DNA from: Bacteroidota bacterium
Lineage (GTDB): Bacteria > Bacteroidota > Bacteroidia > Bacteroidales > VadinHA17
Direction: 5' to 3'
DNA: 64,000 nt
Assembly (NCBI GenBank): GCA_003250475.1
Contig: QKGI01000074.1
Span: 1-64,000, forward strand
This document shows, piece after piece, positions 16,753 to 25,557 of the stretch. Below the pieces are notes generated by a model that was given only the letters and a program-made list of their open reading frames with translations, searched no databases and was not told where the DNA came from. The translations under genes were made by a program, and so were the position numbers. Every line of letters starts with the position of its first letter. Position 1 is the stretch's first letter.

Positions 16753-17877
16753 ATGAAAGCGGTGATAGCCGTCATAAGCGATCTTTCAACTGATATGCGT
16801 GTTCGCAAACAGGCATTGTTGATGGCTGAGGAGGGATTCTCCGTGACGGTTATCGGCAGGGAGTCGGGCAGTGACCTGCAGGTGGATTTCCCAGGTATAA
16901 AAATTAAAAGGCTGAGGGTGCCCTTCAGAAAAGGGCCGGCTATGTATGTCTATTTTAACCTGTATCTCTTTTTCCATCTTTTGTTTTTGAAACATGAGAT
17001 CTGTGTATCGTGCGACCTGGATACGCTCATTCCCTGTTATATGGTGTCACGTCTCTCGGGGACCATTCTCGTTTACGATGCTCATGAGTACTTCACGGGC
17101 CAGCACGGTCTTGCTGAGAGAAGAAGGAAGCATGCCATCTGGAAAGCGGCGGAGAGATGGATAGTGCCACACATCAGGCACATGATTACCGTCAGTGATT
17201 CGATTGCCGGCCTCTATCATAAAGAGTATGGAGTTAACCCTCTTGTCGTACGCAATGCCGCTCCGGATGTTAGCTTTCTGGTGTCACATGACAGGAAGGA
17301 GCTGGGGGCAGGGGAGGACGAACTGCTGCTGGTATTTCAGGGTTCCGGGATTAATGAAGGCCGTGGGGCTTCCGAGTTAATAGAAGCCGTGGCAGGACTG
17401 GAGCGGGTAAGACTTCTCATAATAGGTTCCGGGGATATCATGGAGGATCTACAGCATAAAGTAAGGGAGCGCGTGTCTGACGGTAATATAAGCTTCCTGC
17501 CCAGGATGGCGTGGGAGGAGATGATGCGATACACCATGTGTTGTGATGCAGGAGTGTCTCTCGACAAAGATAACTGTATAAACCAGCGTTACAGCCTTCC
17601 CAATAAACTGTTCGATTATATTGCTGCCGGTATCCCCTCCATAGTATCCCCTTTGCCGGAAACTTCTGCAATAATAGAACAGTACGGATGCGGTATCATC
17701 ACAAAAGATGTATCGCCTGAAGCTATTGCCGGACAGATAATCAGGCTGAGGGATGACAGGACCCTTTATCATGCATTGAGGCAAAAGGCACTGGAGGCAC
17801 GCATGGAGTTGAACTGGGAAAAGGAGAGGCTAAAAGAACAAGAGTTCTTCAGAGATGTTATTAATTCAAAATCGTAA
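16753..17877 (+). CDS. Family 4 glycosyltransferase
   Basis: 374 residues from the Met at 16753 (MKAVIAVISDLSTDMRVRKQ); nine upstream in-frame codons back to 16726 look like leader. The N-terminal half has the KQALLMAEEGFSVTVIGR helix-strand pair and YDAHEYFTG; the C-terminal half has FQGSGINEGRGASELIEAV and the donor-binding segment YSLPNKLFDYIAAGIPSIVS, a hallmark of GT4 enzymes. It transfers an activated sugar in surface-glycan or glycolipid synthesis. The next small membrane-protein gene starts three bases after its stop, suggesting cotranscription. Confidence 0.87.
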   Translation: MKAVIAVISDLSTDMRVRKQALLMAEEGFSVTVIGRESGSDLQVDFPGIKIKRLRVPFRKGPAMYVYFNLYLFFHLLFLKHEICVSCDLDTLIPCYMVSRLSGTILVYDAHEYFTGQHGLAERRRKHAIWKAAERWIVPHIRHMITVSDSIAGLYHKEYGVNPLVVRNAAPDVSFLVSHDRKELGAGEDELLLVFQGSGINEGRGASELIEAVAGLERVRLLIIGSGDIMEDLQHKVRERVSDGNISFLPRMAWEEMMRYTMCCDAGVSLDKDNCINQRYSLPNKLFDYIAAGIPSIVSPLPETSAIIEQYGCGIITKDVSPEAIAGQIIRLRDDRTLYHALRQKALEARMELNWEKERLKEQEFFRDVINSKS

Positions 17878-17879
17878 TT

Positions 17880-18104
17880 ATGAACAGTGATTTCGTCAGG
17901 AAATATATTCCGGAGATAGCAGGCACCCTTCTTGGTATAATAGGGGGCTTCCTTTACTGGAAATATGTGGGCTGCCAGTCGGGTACCTGCGCCATAAAAT
18001 CAAACTGGTACCTGATGGTGCCCTGGGGTGGGGTACTTGGTTACCTTGCAGGATCCCTTGTAAGCGATATTCTGAAAAAGAGAAAAAAGAGCGGGGAGCA
18101 GTGA
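17880..18104 (+). CDS. Small two-helix membrane protein (DUF6132-like)
   Basis: 74 residues with two transmembrane segments (about 10-28 and 43-62) separated by the short loop CQSGTCAIKSNWY, and a basic C-terminus. The CxSGxCxI loop with two cysteines is the signature of a small Bacteroidota family annotated as DUF6132, related in outline to YgaP-like membrane domains. Function is unknown; the cysteine pair could hold a metal or a disulfide. It begins three bases after the glycosyltransferase. Confidence 0.8.
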   Translation: MNSDFVRKYIPEIAGTLLGIIGGFLYWKYVGCQSGTCAIKSNWYLMVPWGGVLGYLAGSLVSDILKKRKKSGEQ

Positions 18105-18189
18105 CAGGGTTGGCCTCTCCTGTGAAGATGTTAAGGGGGAAGTTTGTATATTGCATTCACAATATATCAACAAACCTAATCTGATCAGA

Positions 18190-19653
18190 ATGAGAATCAA
18201 TCGCAGGAACTTTCTCCGTACAGCAGCTGTTGCAGGAGCAGGAACGGTCACCGCCGTTTCTGCCGCTTCATGTTCTCGTCGTGAGAGATCATCAGAGGTG
18301 ATGCCGGAAGTAAGAACGGCCGCCCTGGCAAGCCATAGTCAGCAATTCAATATGTCCGGGTATGCGGCAACACCGCTCGGAAAGGTACGGATAGGTTTTA
18401 TCGGGTTGGGTATGCGCGGCCCCGGTGCCGTTGAACGTATGTCGCACATAGAAGGAGTTGAGATAGCTGCCCTTTGTGATAAGTTTCCTGACAGGGTTGA
18501 TAAGATGCAGGCCCTGCTTTCAAAGCTGGGACTGCCGCAGGCAAAATCTTTCAGCGGCAGTGAGGAGATATGGAAAGAACTGTGTGACGATCCTGATATT
18601 GACCTGGTATATATATGCACACCCTGGGCCTGGCATACTCCAATGGCTGTCTATTCGATGGAAGCAGGGAAGCATGTGGCAGTAGAGGTGCCTGCAGCAA
18701 AAACAGTGGATGAATGCTGGCAACTGGTTGAGACATCAGAGAGAACAAGGAAACACTGCATGCAGCTTGAGAACTGCTGCTATGACTTTTTCGAGCTGCT
18801 GACACTTAATATGGCAAGACAGGGGCTGTTCGGAGATATCGTGCATGGTGAAGGTGCCTATATCCATGACCTGCGCTGGAGCTTTACCTATGACAAGAAT
18901 GGTTACGCCGACATGTGGCGCCTGAAGGAGAATGTTCGCAAAGGTAACCTGTACCCGACTCATGGACTGGGACCGGTATGCCAGGTCATGAATGTCAACA
19001 GGGGTGACCGGATGGAATATCTTACCTCAATGTCATCAAATGACTTCTCAATGGCATCAGAGCTGGCTCAGCTGGCAAAGGAGGATCCCTTCTATGAACC
19101 CTTTGCCGGTAAGGAGTACCGCGGTAACATGAATACCACACTGGTGAGGACTGCCATGGGCAGAAGTATCATGATCCAGCATGATGTCTCGAGCCCAAGG
19201 CCTTATTCCAGGATACACCTTGTCAGCGGAACAAAGGGTATTGCACGAAAGTGGCCTGCTCCCGCAAAAATAGCCCTGGGCCATTCCTGGCTTCCGGCAG
19301 AGGAGATGACAAAGCTGGAAGAGCAGTATACACCTGAGATCGTGAAAAGAGTGGGAGAGATGGCGAGGTCTATAGGTGGTCATGGAGGGATGGACTTTAT
19401 AATGGACTGGAGGCTGATAGACTGCCTTCGCAATGGATTACCTACTGATCAGGATGTCTATGACGCTGCGCTGTGGAGCGTTATTTCCCCTCTCAGTGAG
19501 TGGTCGGTGGCAAACAGGTCTTCATCCATTGATGTACCTGACTTTACATGTGGTTCATGGACGGCCAATATCCCTGTTGACCCCAACCTGAAGACAGGAG
19601 GAAATACCAGGGTGCTTGATCTGAGGGCAGGAGAGAATCAGCTTAATGTTTAA
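18190..19653 (+). CDS. Tat-exported Gfo/Idh/MocA-fold enzyme, GH109-like
   Basis: 487 residues from the Met at 18190, which places the twin-arginine signal RRNFLRTAAVAGAG right at the N-terminus; the frame extends 13 codons further upstream to 18151 without purpose. The NAD-binding core is IGFIGLGMRGPGAVERM. The segments CTPWAWHTPMAVYSMEAGKH, QLENCCYDFFELLTLNMARQ and THGLGPVCQVMNVNRGD match glycoside hydrolase family 109, whose alpha-N-acetylgalactosaminidases use a bound NAD in an oxidation-elimination-addition-reduction mechanism. It should act in the periplasm. Substrate is inferred from the family only. Confidence 0.87.
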   Translation: MRINRRNFLRTAAVAGAGTVTAVSAASCSRRERSSEVMPEVRTAALASHSQQFNMSGYAATPLGKVRIGFIGLGMRGPGAVERMSHIEGVEIAALCDKFPDRVDKMQALLSKLGLPQAKSFSGSEEIWKELCDDPDIDLVYICTPWAWHTPMAVYSMEAGKHVAVEVPAAKTVDECWQLVETSERTRKHCMQLENCCYDFFELLTLNMARQGLFGDIVHGEGAYIHDLRWSFTYDKNGYADMWRLKENVRKGNLYPTHGLGPVCQVMNVNRGDRMEYLTSMSSNDFSMASELAQLAKEDPFYEPFAGKEYRGNMNTTLVRTAMGRSIMIQHDVSSPRPYSRIHLVSGTKGIARKWPAPAKIALGHSWLPAEEMTKLEEQYTPEIVKRVGEMARSIGGHGGMDFIMDWRLIDCLRNGLPTDQDVYDAALWSVISPLSEWSVANRSSSIDVPDFTCGSWTANIPVDPNLKTGGNTRVLDLRAGENQLNV

Positions 19654-19679
19654 GGAGACTTCAGGTTCATATTGAGTGT

Positions 19680-21026
19680 CTAATCCCTGGCCAGAAGATC
19701 AATAATTGTCCTGCTCATGGCTGAAACGCCGGTGACATAGGCTGGCTCAAAGTCAGGAGCAAACTTACTGCTGTGAAGCGCGGGAAGCATGACCTCCTCT
19801 TCAACGCTTCCCCGGTATGCCGTGGGATTAACACCCCCCAGCCAGAACAGCGCTATTTTCACCTTTTCGGGTGTGCGGCCGTACTTGCCGAAATCTTCCG
19901 CCACAGTGGCGGGATCGACTCTTATTACGTTATCCTTTCCAAGAATATTGCTCATGGATATCACAGCCTTACCAACCAGCTCCTGATCATTTTCTACAGG
20001 AGGGGTGTCTTCATCATCAACCATGATCAACGGCCTCCTGTCCTCTTTAAGTCCTGCTGCTACTGCCTGACCATCAGCAATACGTCGCAGAGCGGTTATG
20101 ATCTGCCGGCAAACATCATCAGAGAAGAACCTGATGGTGAGCTTCATGTCAACCTCTTCGGGTATGATATTGTGTTTTGTGCCTCCGTGAACAGATCCGA
20201 CGGTTATGACTGCAGGAGAGACAGGATTTATCTCCCTGCTGACGATGGTCTGGTAATCAAGGATGATTTTTGCTGAGAGCACCACAGGATCTATCGTCTT
20301 ATGTGGCATCGCACCGTGTCCTCCAACACCGAACACCTTTATGTCAACAGATTTTACGCCGGCGAAGATTGGTCCCGGGCAATAGCCAACGGTCCCTGCC
20401 GGCAGGTCAGCACTTACATGATAGCAGAGAGCGTAGTCAGGCAGCGGGAATCTTGTATAGAGTCCATCCTCAATCATTTTACCTGATCCACCGCTGATCT
20501 CTTCAGCCGGTTGGGCAACGGCCACTATGGTGCCTTTCCACCTGCTCTTCAATGCCACAAGGGCGGAGAGTGTGCCATGCCACACCGTCATATGAAGGTC
20601 GTGACCGCATGCGTGCATCACTGGAGTCTCACCACCCTGCATGTCAGCAGCAACTGCCTCACTGGCCCATGGCAGGTCCGTAGCCTCCTTCACAGGCAGT
20701 GCATCCATATCGGTCCTTAACATGACAACAGGACCGTCACCGTTTCTGAGGACACCAACAACACCATTGCCGCCTACACCTGTTGCCACCTCAAAGCCCA
20801 TTTTTTTCAATGCCTGTGACATCTTCGCAGAGGTCCTGAACTCCTGCAGTGAAAGCTCCGGATTCTGATGCAGGTCAATATACATCTGCCAGGCTTCCTC
20901 AATAGATCCTTTAGCCTCTTTAACAACCAGTTCATTGACCTCCTGGCCGTTTACCGTCACGGTAAGGCTTATAAGCAGGAACAGCGTAAATTTGATAGGA
21001 TTATTCACTTGTTTGTCTTTATTCAT
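19680..21026 (-). CDS. M20 family amidohydrolase (IAA-amino-acid hydrolase-like)
   Basis: 448 residues with an N-terminal hydrophobic signal (about 11-27), so it is likely periplasmic. The metal site is complete: RTDMDALP (104-111), HACGHDLH with Cys140, His142 and His145, and the catalytic Glu pair at 175-176 in QPAEE. This is the M20D group (amidohydrolases of N-acyl or aryl-conjugated amino acids, aminobenzoyl-glutamate or similar). It faces the GH109-like gene tail to tail and is divergent from the DPP III gene. The substrate cannot be told. Confidence 0.88.
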   Translation of the reverse strand: MNKDKQVNNPIKFTLFLLISLTVTVNGQEVNELVVKEAKGSIEEAWQMYIDLHQNPELSLQEFRTSAKMSQALKKMGFEVATGVGGNGVVGVLRNGDGPVVMLRTDMDALPVKEATDLPWASEAVAADMQGGETPVMHACGHDLHMTVWHGTLSALVALKSRWKGTIVAVAQPAEEISGGSGKMIEDGLYTRFPLPDYALCYHVSADLPAGTVGYCPGPIFAGVKSVDIKVFGVGGHGAMPHKTIDPVVLSAKIILDYQTIVSREINPVSPAVITVGSVHGGTKHNIIPEEVDMKLTIRFFSDDVCRQIITALRRIADGQAVAAGLKEDRRPLIMVDDEDTPPVENDQELVGKAVISMSNILGKDNVIRVDPATVAEDFGKYGRTPEKVKIALFWLGGVNPTAYRGSVEEEVMLPALHSSKFAPDFEPAYVTGVSAMSRTIIDLLARD

Positions 21027-21141
21027 ACCAAAAGTAACAATATATTCGTGCAGGGTACAGAGCAGATAAAAAATATAAAAACCTTATCTGCTGACAAGTG
21101 TTTTTATTACCTTAGGTACCTTTATCATAACCCTATCTAAT

Positions 21142-23196
21142 ATGAAAAAGATTCTACTAACCGGAATAGTTGTATCAATGGGAATAGCACTAATAACATC
21201 GTGCGGGCAGACGGCAGACAAGCCAGCCCTTTCAGAGGAGTTTACCTATGAAGTAGACAGGTTTGAAGACATAAGTGTATTAAAATACAGGTTACCCGGC
21301 TTCGACAAATTGTCAGCCGGTGAGAAGGAATTCATATACTATCTTTCCGAGGCGGCCTTATGCGGGCGTGACATACTGTGGGATCAGAATTTCAGATATA
21401 ATCTTCTTATCAGGAAGACAATCGAAGCCGTTATGGCTTCATATGCCGGTGACCGTGATACTGATGAGTTTAAGGCTTTCATTACGTATGCGAAGAGGGT
21501 CTTTTTTGCAAACGGTATTCATCACCATTACTCTAATGATAAGTTTATCCCCGGTTTTTCAGAAGAATATTTCCTTCAGCTTGTCAGCGGCAGTGATGGC
21601 TCACTACTGCCTTTGAAGGAGGGTGAGACAGCAGGGGGACTGGCTTCCATGCTGGCACCGATCCTTTTTGATCCGTCTCTGTATGCAAAAAAGGTTGACC
21701 AGTCGGAGGGAGTTGATATGATAGTCTCATCTGCAAATAACTTTTATGAGGGGGTCACCCAGGCTGAAGTTGAAGCATATTACCTTTCTCTGTCCGACCC
21801 TTCTGACCCCCGGCCACTGTCATGGGGGTTGAATACCAAAGTTGTGAAAAAAGACGGGAAGGTGGTGGAGATACCCTATCGCAGCGGAGGCCTGTATGGC
21901 CCGGCGATAGACCAGATAGTAATGTGGCTCGAAAAAGCCCGTGATGTAGCGTTGAGTGAGAGCCAGAAGAAAGAACTGGAACTGCTCATCAGTTTTTATA
22001 AGACAGGCGATCTGAAGACCTGGGATGAGTATAATGTTATGTGGGCGGAAAATACGAGTCTCCCGGTGGATTATATAAACGGATTCATTGAAACATACGG
22101 TGACCCGCTGGGTCTTAAGGCCACCTGGGAGGGTGTCGTTGATTATAAGGATGTTGAGGCATCCAGGAGGACGGCCATTATCACAGGAAATGCACAGTGG
22201 TTTGAGGATAACTCTCCCATTGACCCGCAATACCGCAAGGAGAAGGTCAAAGGAGTGGCAGCCAGCGTAATAAATGTTGCCATGCTTGGAGGGGACTGTT
22301 ATCCGGCATCGCCTCTGGGTATCAACCTCCCGAACTCGAACTGGATAAGAACCGAAGCCGGATCGAAGTCGGTCACCCTGGCCAACATTACAGATGCGAA
22401 AGATATTGTGTCAAGAGGCAGTGGGTTCCTGGAAGAGTTTGCATATGACCAGGCTGAAATTGACAGAGCCGTGAAGTGGGCTTCACTGTCTGATGCCCTG
22501 CATACTGATTTGCATGAATGTATTGGCCATGCCAGCGGTAAGCTGGCTCCGGGAACCGATCCTAATGCTCTTAAAAACTATGCCTCACCCCTTGAGGAGA
22601 TGAGGGCTGACCTGTTTGCCCTATATTATATGATGGATCCTAAAATGACAGAATTAGGGCTTATGCCTTCCGGGGAAACTGCCAAAGCGGGTTATGACAA
22701 TTACATCCGTAACGGTCTCCTTACCCAGATAGTCAGGATCAGACCCGGCAAGGATATTGAACAGGCGCACATGAGATGCCGTTCAACAATTGCACACTGG
22801 GTTTTTGAAAAGGGGTTTGCTGACAATGTGATAGAGGTGGTGAAGCGCGAAGGGAAAACCTTTGCAACGATCACCGACTACCAGAAACTCAGGATTCTTT
22901 TCGGGCAGATGCTTAAAGAGGTGCAGAGAATAAAGTCTGAGGGTGATTTCGAAGCAGGAAAGAATATGATTGAAAATTATGGCGTAAAGATTGACAAGGA
23001 TTTGCATATGGAGATGCTTGCGAGGTACGAGAAACTCAACCTTGCTCCCTACAGCGGTTTTGTCAATCCGGTAATGACTCCGGTAACCGGCAAAAAAGGA
23101 AAGATCACCGATGTTCACATAGAATATTGCTCAGATTACCTGGACCAGATGCTGGAATACGGCAAAAAGTATTCCTTCCTTCCTGTAGTGCATTGA
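21142..23196 (+). CDS. Dipeptidyl-peptidase III (M49), lipoprotein
   Basis: 684 residues. A lipoprotein signal ends at ITSC (Cys21), so it is anchored at the envelope rather than being cytosolic like the mammalian enzyme. The M49 zinc motif HECIGH is at residues 458-463 and the second motif EEMRAD at 485-490. It removes dipeptides from the N-terminus of short peptides. Bacteroides DPP III also has Cys in this motif. It is monocistronic. A TACCTTTA box about 30 bases upstream resembles a -7 element. The dipeptides produced could feed the POT and MFS transporters encoded elsewhere in the window. Confidence 0.93.
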   Translation: MKKILLTGIVVSMGIALITSCGQTADKPALSEEFTYEVDRFEDISVLKYRLPGFDKLSAGEKEFIYYLSEAALCGRDILWDQNFRYNLLIRKTIEAVMASYAGDRDTDEFKAFITYAKRVFFANGIHHHYSNDKFIPGFSEEYFLQLVSGSDGSLLPLKEGETAGGLASMLAPILFDPSLYAKKVDQSEGVDMIVSSANNFYEGVTQAEVEAYYLSLSDPSDPRPLSWGLNTKVVKKDGKVVEIPYRSGGLYGPAIDQIVMWLEKARDVALSESQKKELELLISFYKTGDLKTWDEYNVMWAENTSLPVDYINGFIETYGDPLGLKATWEGVVDYKDVEASRRTAIITGNAQWFEDNSPIDPQYRKEKVKGVAASVINVAMLGGDCYPASPLGINLPNSNWIRTEAGSKSVTLANITDAKDIVSRGSGFLEEFAYDQAEIDRAVKWASLSDALHTDLHECIGHASGKLAPGTDPNALKNYASPLEEMRADLFALYYMMDPKMTELGLMPSGETAKAGYDNYIRNGLLTQIVRIRPGKDIEQAHMRCRSTIAHWVFEKGFADNVIEVVKREGKTFATITDYQKLRILFGQMLKEVQRIKSEGDFEAGKNMIENYGVKIDKDLHMEMLARYEKLNLAPYSGFVNPVMTPVTGKKGKITDVHIEYCSDYLDQMLEYGKKYSFLPVVH

Positions 23197-23214
23197 GGAT
23201 AATTAAAAGTGTCT

Positions 23215-23652
23215 TTACTTTCTTAATTTCAGGGCCTCCTCATATAATATCCTGTCTTCTTTGGTCAGGGGCCTGGTTTCAAGGTAATGAGGCATGGAGT
23301 GTGTCTCGTCGTCAACGTGGATGAATGTGATGAAACCATCGACCATGGGTTTTGTGCTTCCTGATCTGGTGACTGAGACATATGCCACAAGGCTTGAGGT
23401 ACCGGTAAAGACTATTTTCGAGTCGAATTTAAGAACCTCACCAGGTCTGGCAGGAGTTGTAAAGTGCATGCCGTGGATCTTCAGGCATACTACATTCTTG
23501 GGATCAAGCAGGGTGGTGGCTGCGATGAACCCTGACTCAACGAACCATTCGGCCGTACGACCGGCAAAAAGAGTACCGTGATGATTCAGATCCTCACTCT
23601 TCACAAGACGCATGGTAATATTTGAAACCGGGTGATGTATCCTTTTAGTCAT
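23215..23652 (-). CDS. Acyl-CoA thioesterase, hotdog fold (YciA/BACH type)
   Basis: 145 residues, one hotdog domain. The segment DLNHHGTLFAGRTAEWFVES contains the conserved Asn-x-x-Gly region on the long helix, and the rest matches acyl-CoA thioesterase II-like proteins (FTTPARPGEVLKF, PMVDGFITFIHVD). It hydrolyses acyl-CoA to free acid and CoA in the cytoplasm. Its start overlaps the 3' end of the phosphate transporter gene by eight bases, so it is probably the last gene of that operon although the functions are not obviously linked. Confidence 0.88.
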   Translation of the reverse strand: MTKRIHHPVSNITMRLVKSEDLNHHGTLFAGRTAEWFVESGFIAATTLLDPKNVVCLKIHGMHFTTPARPGEVLKFDSKIVFTGTSSLVAYVSVTRSGSTKPMVDGFITFIHVDDETHSMPHYLETRPLTKEDRILYEEALKLRK

Positions 23653-24844
23653 AGTATTTCTTGTTCATTCGTTCAGTTCTTCTGTTCTCTTTTGTAATGA
23701 GGTAAACCAGGTATATTGAAGTGATAATCAGGAGGCCGATAATGACATACTTAACAAGAAGGGAGAAATCGATGCCTTCAGAAACATGCCCTGGTGTTCC
23801 TGTAGAATGACCTACGTCTATCCCGAAAAGGTTTCTGACGATAAACAGCAGGAGGAAAGCTGACAATCCCGCTGCCACAGGTGTTGTTATCCACCCGGAG
23901 GCTATGCTTCCAAGTACCTTCACGTTGATGTTCCTTACCCCTTTGTACAAACCTATGCCCACGACCGCTCCAACGACCACCTGGGTACTTGAGACCGGAA
24001 CCAGTGGTATCGGAGGGAGTCCCAGCCTGACCATAAACGCAGAGAGCCATGTTGATGAGAAGATGAACAGAACGAGAGCCTGTGACATCACTACTACAAA
24101 TGCAGCTTCAGAAGAGAGTTCCAGGAGACTGCTGCCCACGGTCTCCATGACTTTCTTTGAATATGTCAGTATCCCGGCAGCAATTGCTATTGCACCGATG
24201 AAAAACAGCTGCTGCGCCCCGCTCAGGGTAAACAGTCCGAAGTTCGCTTCCTGCAGGGGTATGCTTGGTACGAACACTCCCATTACGTTGGCTATATTAT
24301 TGGCACCCAGGCTATAAGCACCAAATGCACCGGCAATCATAAGCCCAACCCTGAGATAGGACTCATATTTAAGCAGGTGCACCTTTATTCTTCTCCTGGT
24401 GACCTTTACAAGATGGTAGAGAGCATAAGCAAAGATTGCCCCCAGCACAGGACCGGTGATCCATGTTGCCACAATCTGTAACAGTGCACCGGTGTCAACA
24501 GCATTGGCGGTAAAAAAATTCCAGCCGATGATTGCTCCAACAATTGCCTGGGTGGTAGAGACCGGCAAGCCTGCTTTTGTCATGAAAAAAACAGTCAGAC
24601 CTGCTGCTAATGCCACGGTAAATGCCCCACCTACGGCATTCACACTGCCCAGTTGTCCCAGGGTATCAGATGCTCCGGAGCCCTGTATCACTGCACCGAG
24701 GATGACAAAGACAGAAGCAATCACGGCGGCCCTGGTGAAGGATATCATCCTTGATCCTACCGCGGATCCGAACACATTGGCAGCATCATTGGCGCCAAGA
24801 GTCCACCCGAGAAAAAGGCCACTGGTAAGAAAAAGGAAGATCAT
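23645..24844 (-). CDS. pitA: Inorganic phosphate transporter, PiT family
   Basis: 399 residues, about ten transmembrane helices. The two inverted PiT signatures are present: GANDAANVFGSAVG near residues 17-30 and LGANNIANVMGVF in the second half, as well as the conserved PVSTTQAIVGAIIGWNF and PVSSTQVVVGAVVG segments. It imports phosphate, usually as a metal-phosphate complex with protons or sodium, across the inner membrane. The DUF47 partner gene lies two bases upstream in the same direction, the usual pairing. Confidence 0.93.
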   Translation of the reverse strand: MIFLFLTSGLFLGWTLGANDAANVFGSAVGSRMISFTRAAVIASVFVILGAVIQGSGASDTLGQLGSVNAVGGAFTVALAAGLTVFFMTKAGLPVSTTQAIVGAIIGWNFFTANAVDTGALLQIVATWITGPVLGAIFAYALYHLVKVTRRRIKVHLLKYESYLRVGLMIAGAFGAYSLGANNIANVMGVFVPSIPLQEANFGLFTLSGAQQLFFIGAIAIAAGILTYSKKVMETVGSSLLELSSEAAFVVVMSQALVLFIFSSTWLSAFMVRLGLPPIPLVPVSSTQVVVGAVVGIGLYKGVRNINVKVLGSIASGWITTPVAAGLSAFLLLFIVRNLFGIDVGHSTGTPGHVSEGIDFSLLVKYVIIGLLIITSIYLVYLITKENRRTERMNKKYYD

Positions 24845-24846
24845 GA

Positions 24847-25497
24847 TCAGAGCATTTGCCTTATAGACATCGAAGCAAGCAGGTCAGCTGCTGCCTGGGC
24901 AGAGTCGGATATATTCTCAATATGATGAATAATGTATCTGATATGAGCTTTCTCTGCCAGCGACAGTTCATTCATCTCATGAAAAACCTTTTTCTTTAAC
25001 TGAAATGCCGCCTTATCTGTCTCTCTCTCAAAGAAGTAGACCTTGATAAGCTTTTCACGGACGAGATGAGGTTCCCTGAAGAATGTTCTGGCAGCTGGTA
25101 TAAGCTCTTCGGCGGCATTTCCGGATACTTCCGCCAGTGATATGAACTCGTCTACCAGAGGTGAAGGTACATGAGGTATCTCAATATAAAACTCATTGAG
25201 GGACTTTTTGGCGGTGTCAATAATCTCATCAAGCTGCCAGAGCAGCTTTACCATCTCGCTCCTCTGCTGCGGGAGTATTGAGTGAACGATCATGTCATTT
25301 TCTATGCTCCTCTGCAGTTTGTCAGCTTTGCCCTCCATATCATCGATCTTTGCCAGATGATTCTGGAAGGCATTTTTATCACCTTTGGCATAGGCCTTGA
25401 CACCCTCCTTGAAAATAAGTATGCCTATTTCGATAGTGTCAAAAAACTCATCAATTCTTACTGTCAGTTCTCTTGTTGTACGGGTGAAAAGCGACAT
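24847..25497 (-). CDS. DUF47 (PhoU-like) phosphate transport accessory protein
   Basis: 216 residues, all helical, with the DUF47/TIGR00153 pattern: FFDTIEIGILIFKEGVKAY at the N-terminus, LQRSIENDMIVHSILPQQR in the middle and HIENISDSAQAAADLLASM at the end. The family is related to PhoU and is found next to PiT transporters, where it probably controls their activity. It is the gene directly before pitA (two bases apart) and follows the nuclease gene by 60 bases. Cytoplasmic. Confidence 0.9.
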   Translation of the reverse strand: MSLFTRTTRELTVRIDEFFDTIEIGILIFKEGVKAYAKGDKNAFQNHLAKIDDMEGKADKLQRSIENDMIVHSILPQQRSEMVKLLWQLDEIIDTAKKSLNEFYIEIPHVPSPLVDEFISLAEVSGNAAEELIPAARTFFREPHLVREKLIKVYFFERETDKAAFQLKKKVFHEMNELSLAEKAHIRYIIHHIENISDSAQAAADLLASMSIRQML

Positions 25498-25557
25498 ATT
25501 CCATGTTTGGTGTTGGTTAAGACAAATATATTAAGAAAAGAATTGCGCTTCAAAGGT

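Noticed and set aside
19773-20276. 167-codon ORF antisense to the M20 amidohydrolase
   Set aside because: Covers the catalytic region of a clear enzyme in the opposite strand; no recognisable fold.
24456-24866. 136-codon ORF antisense to the phosphate transporter
   Set aside because: It is a shadow of the conserved pit gene; residue composition is that of an antisense frame.
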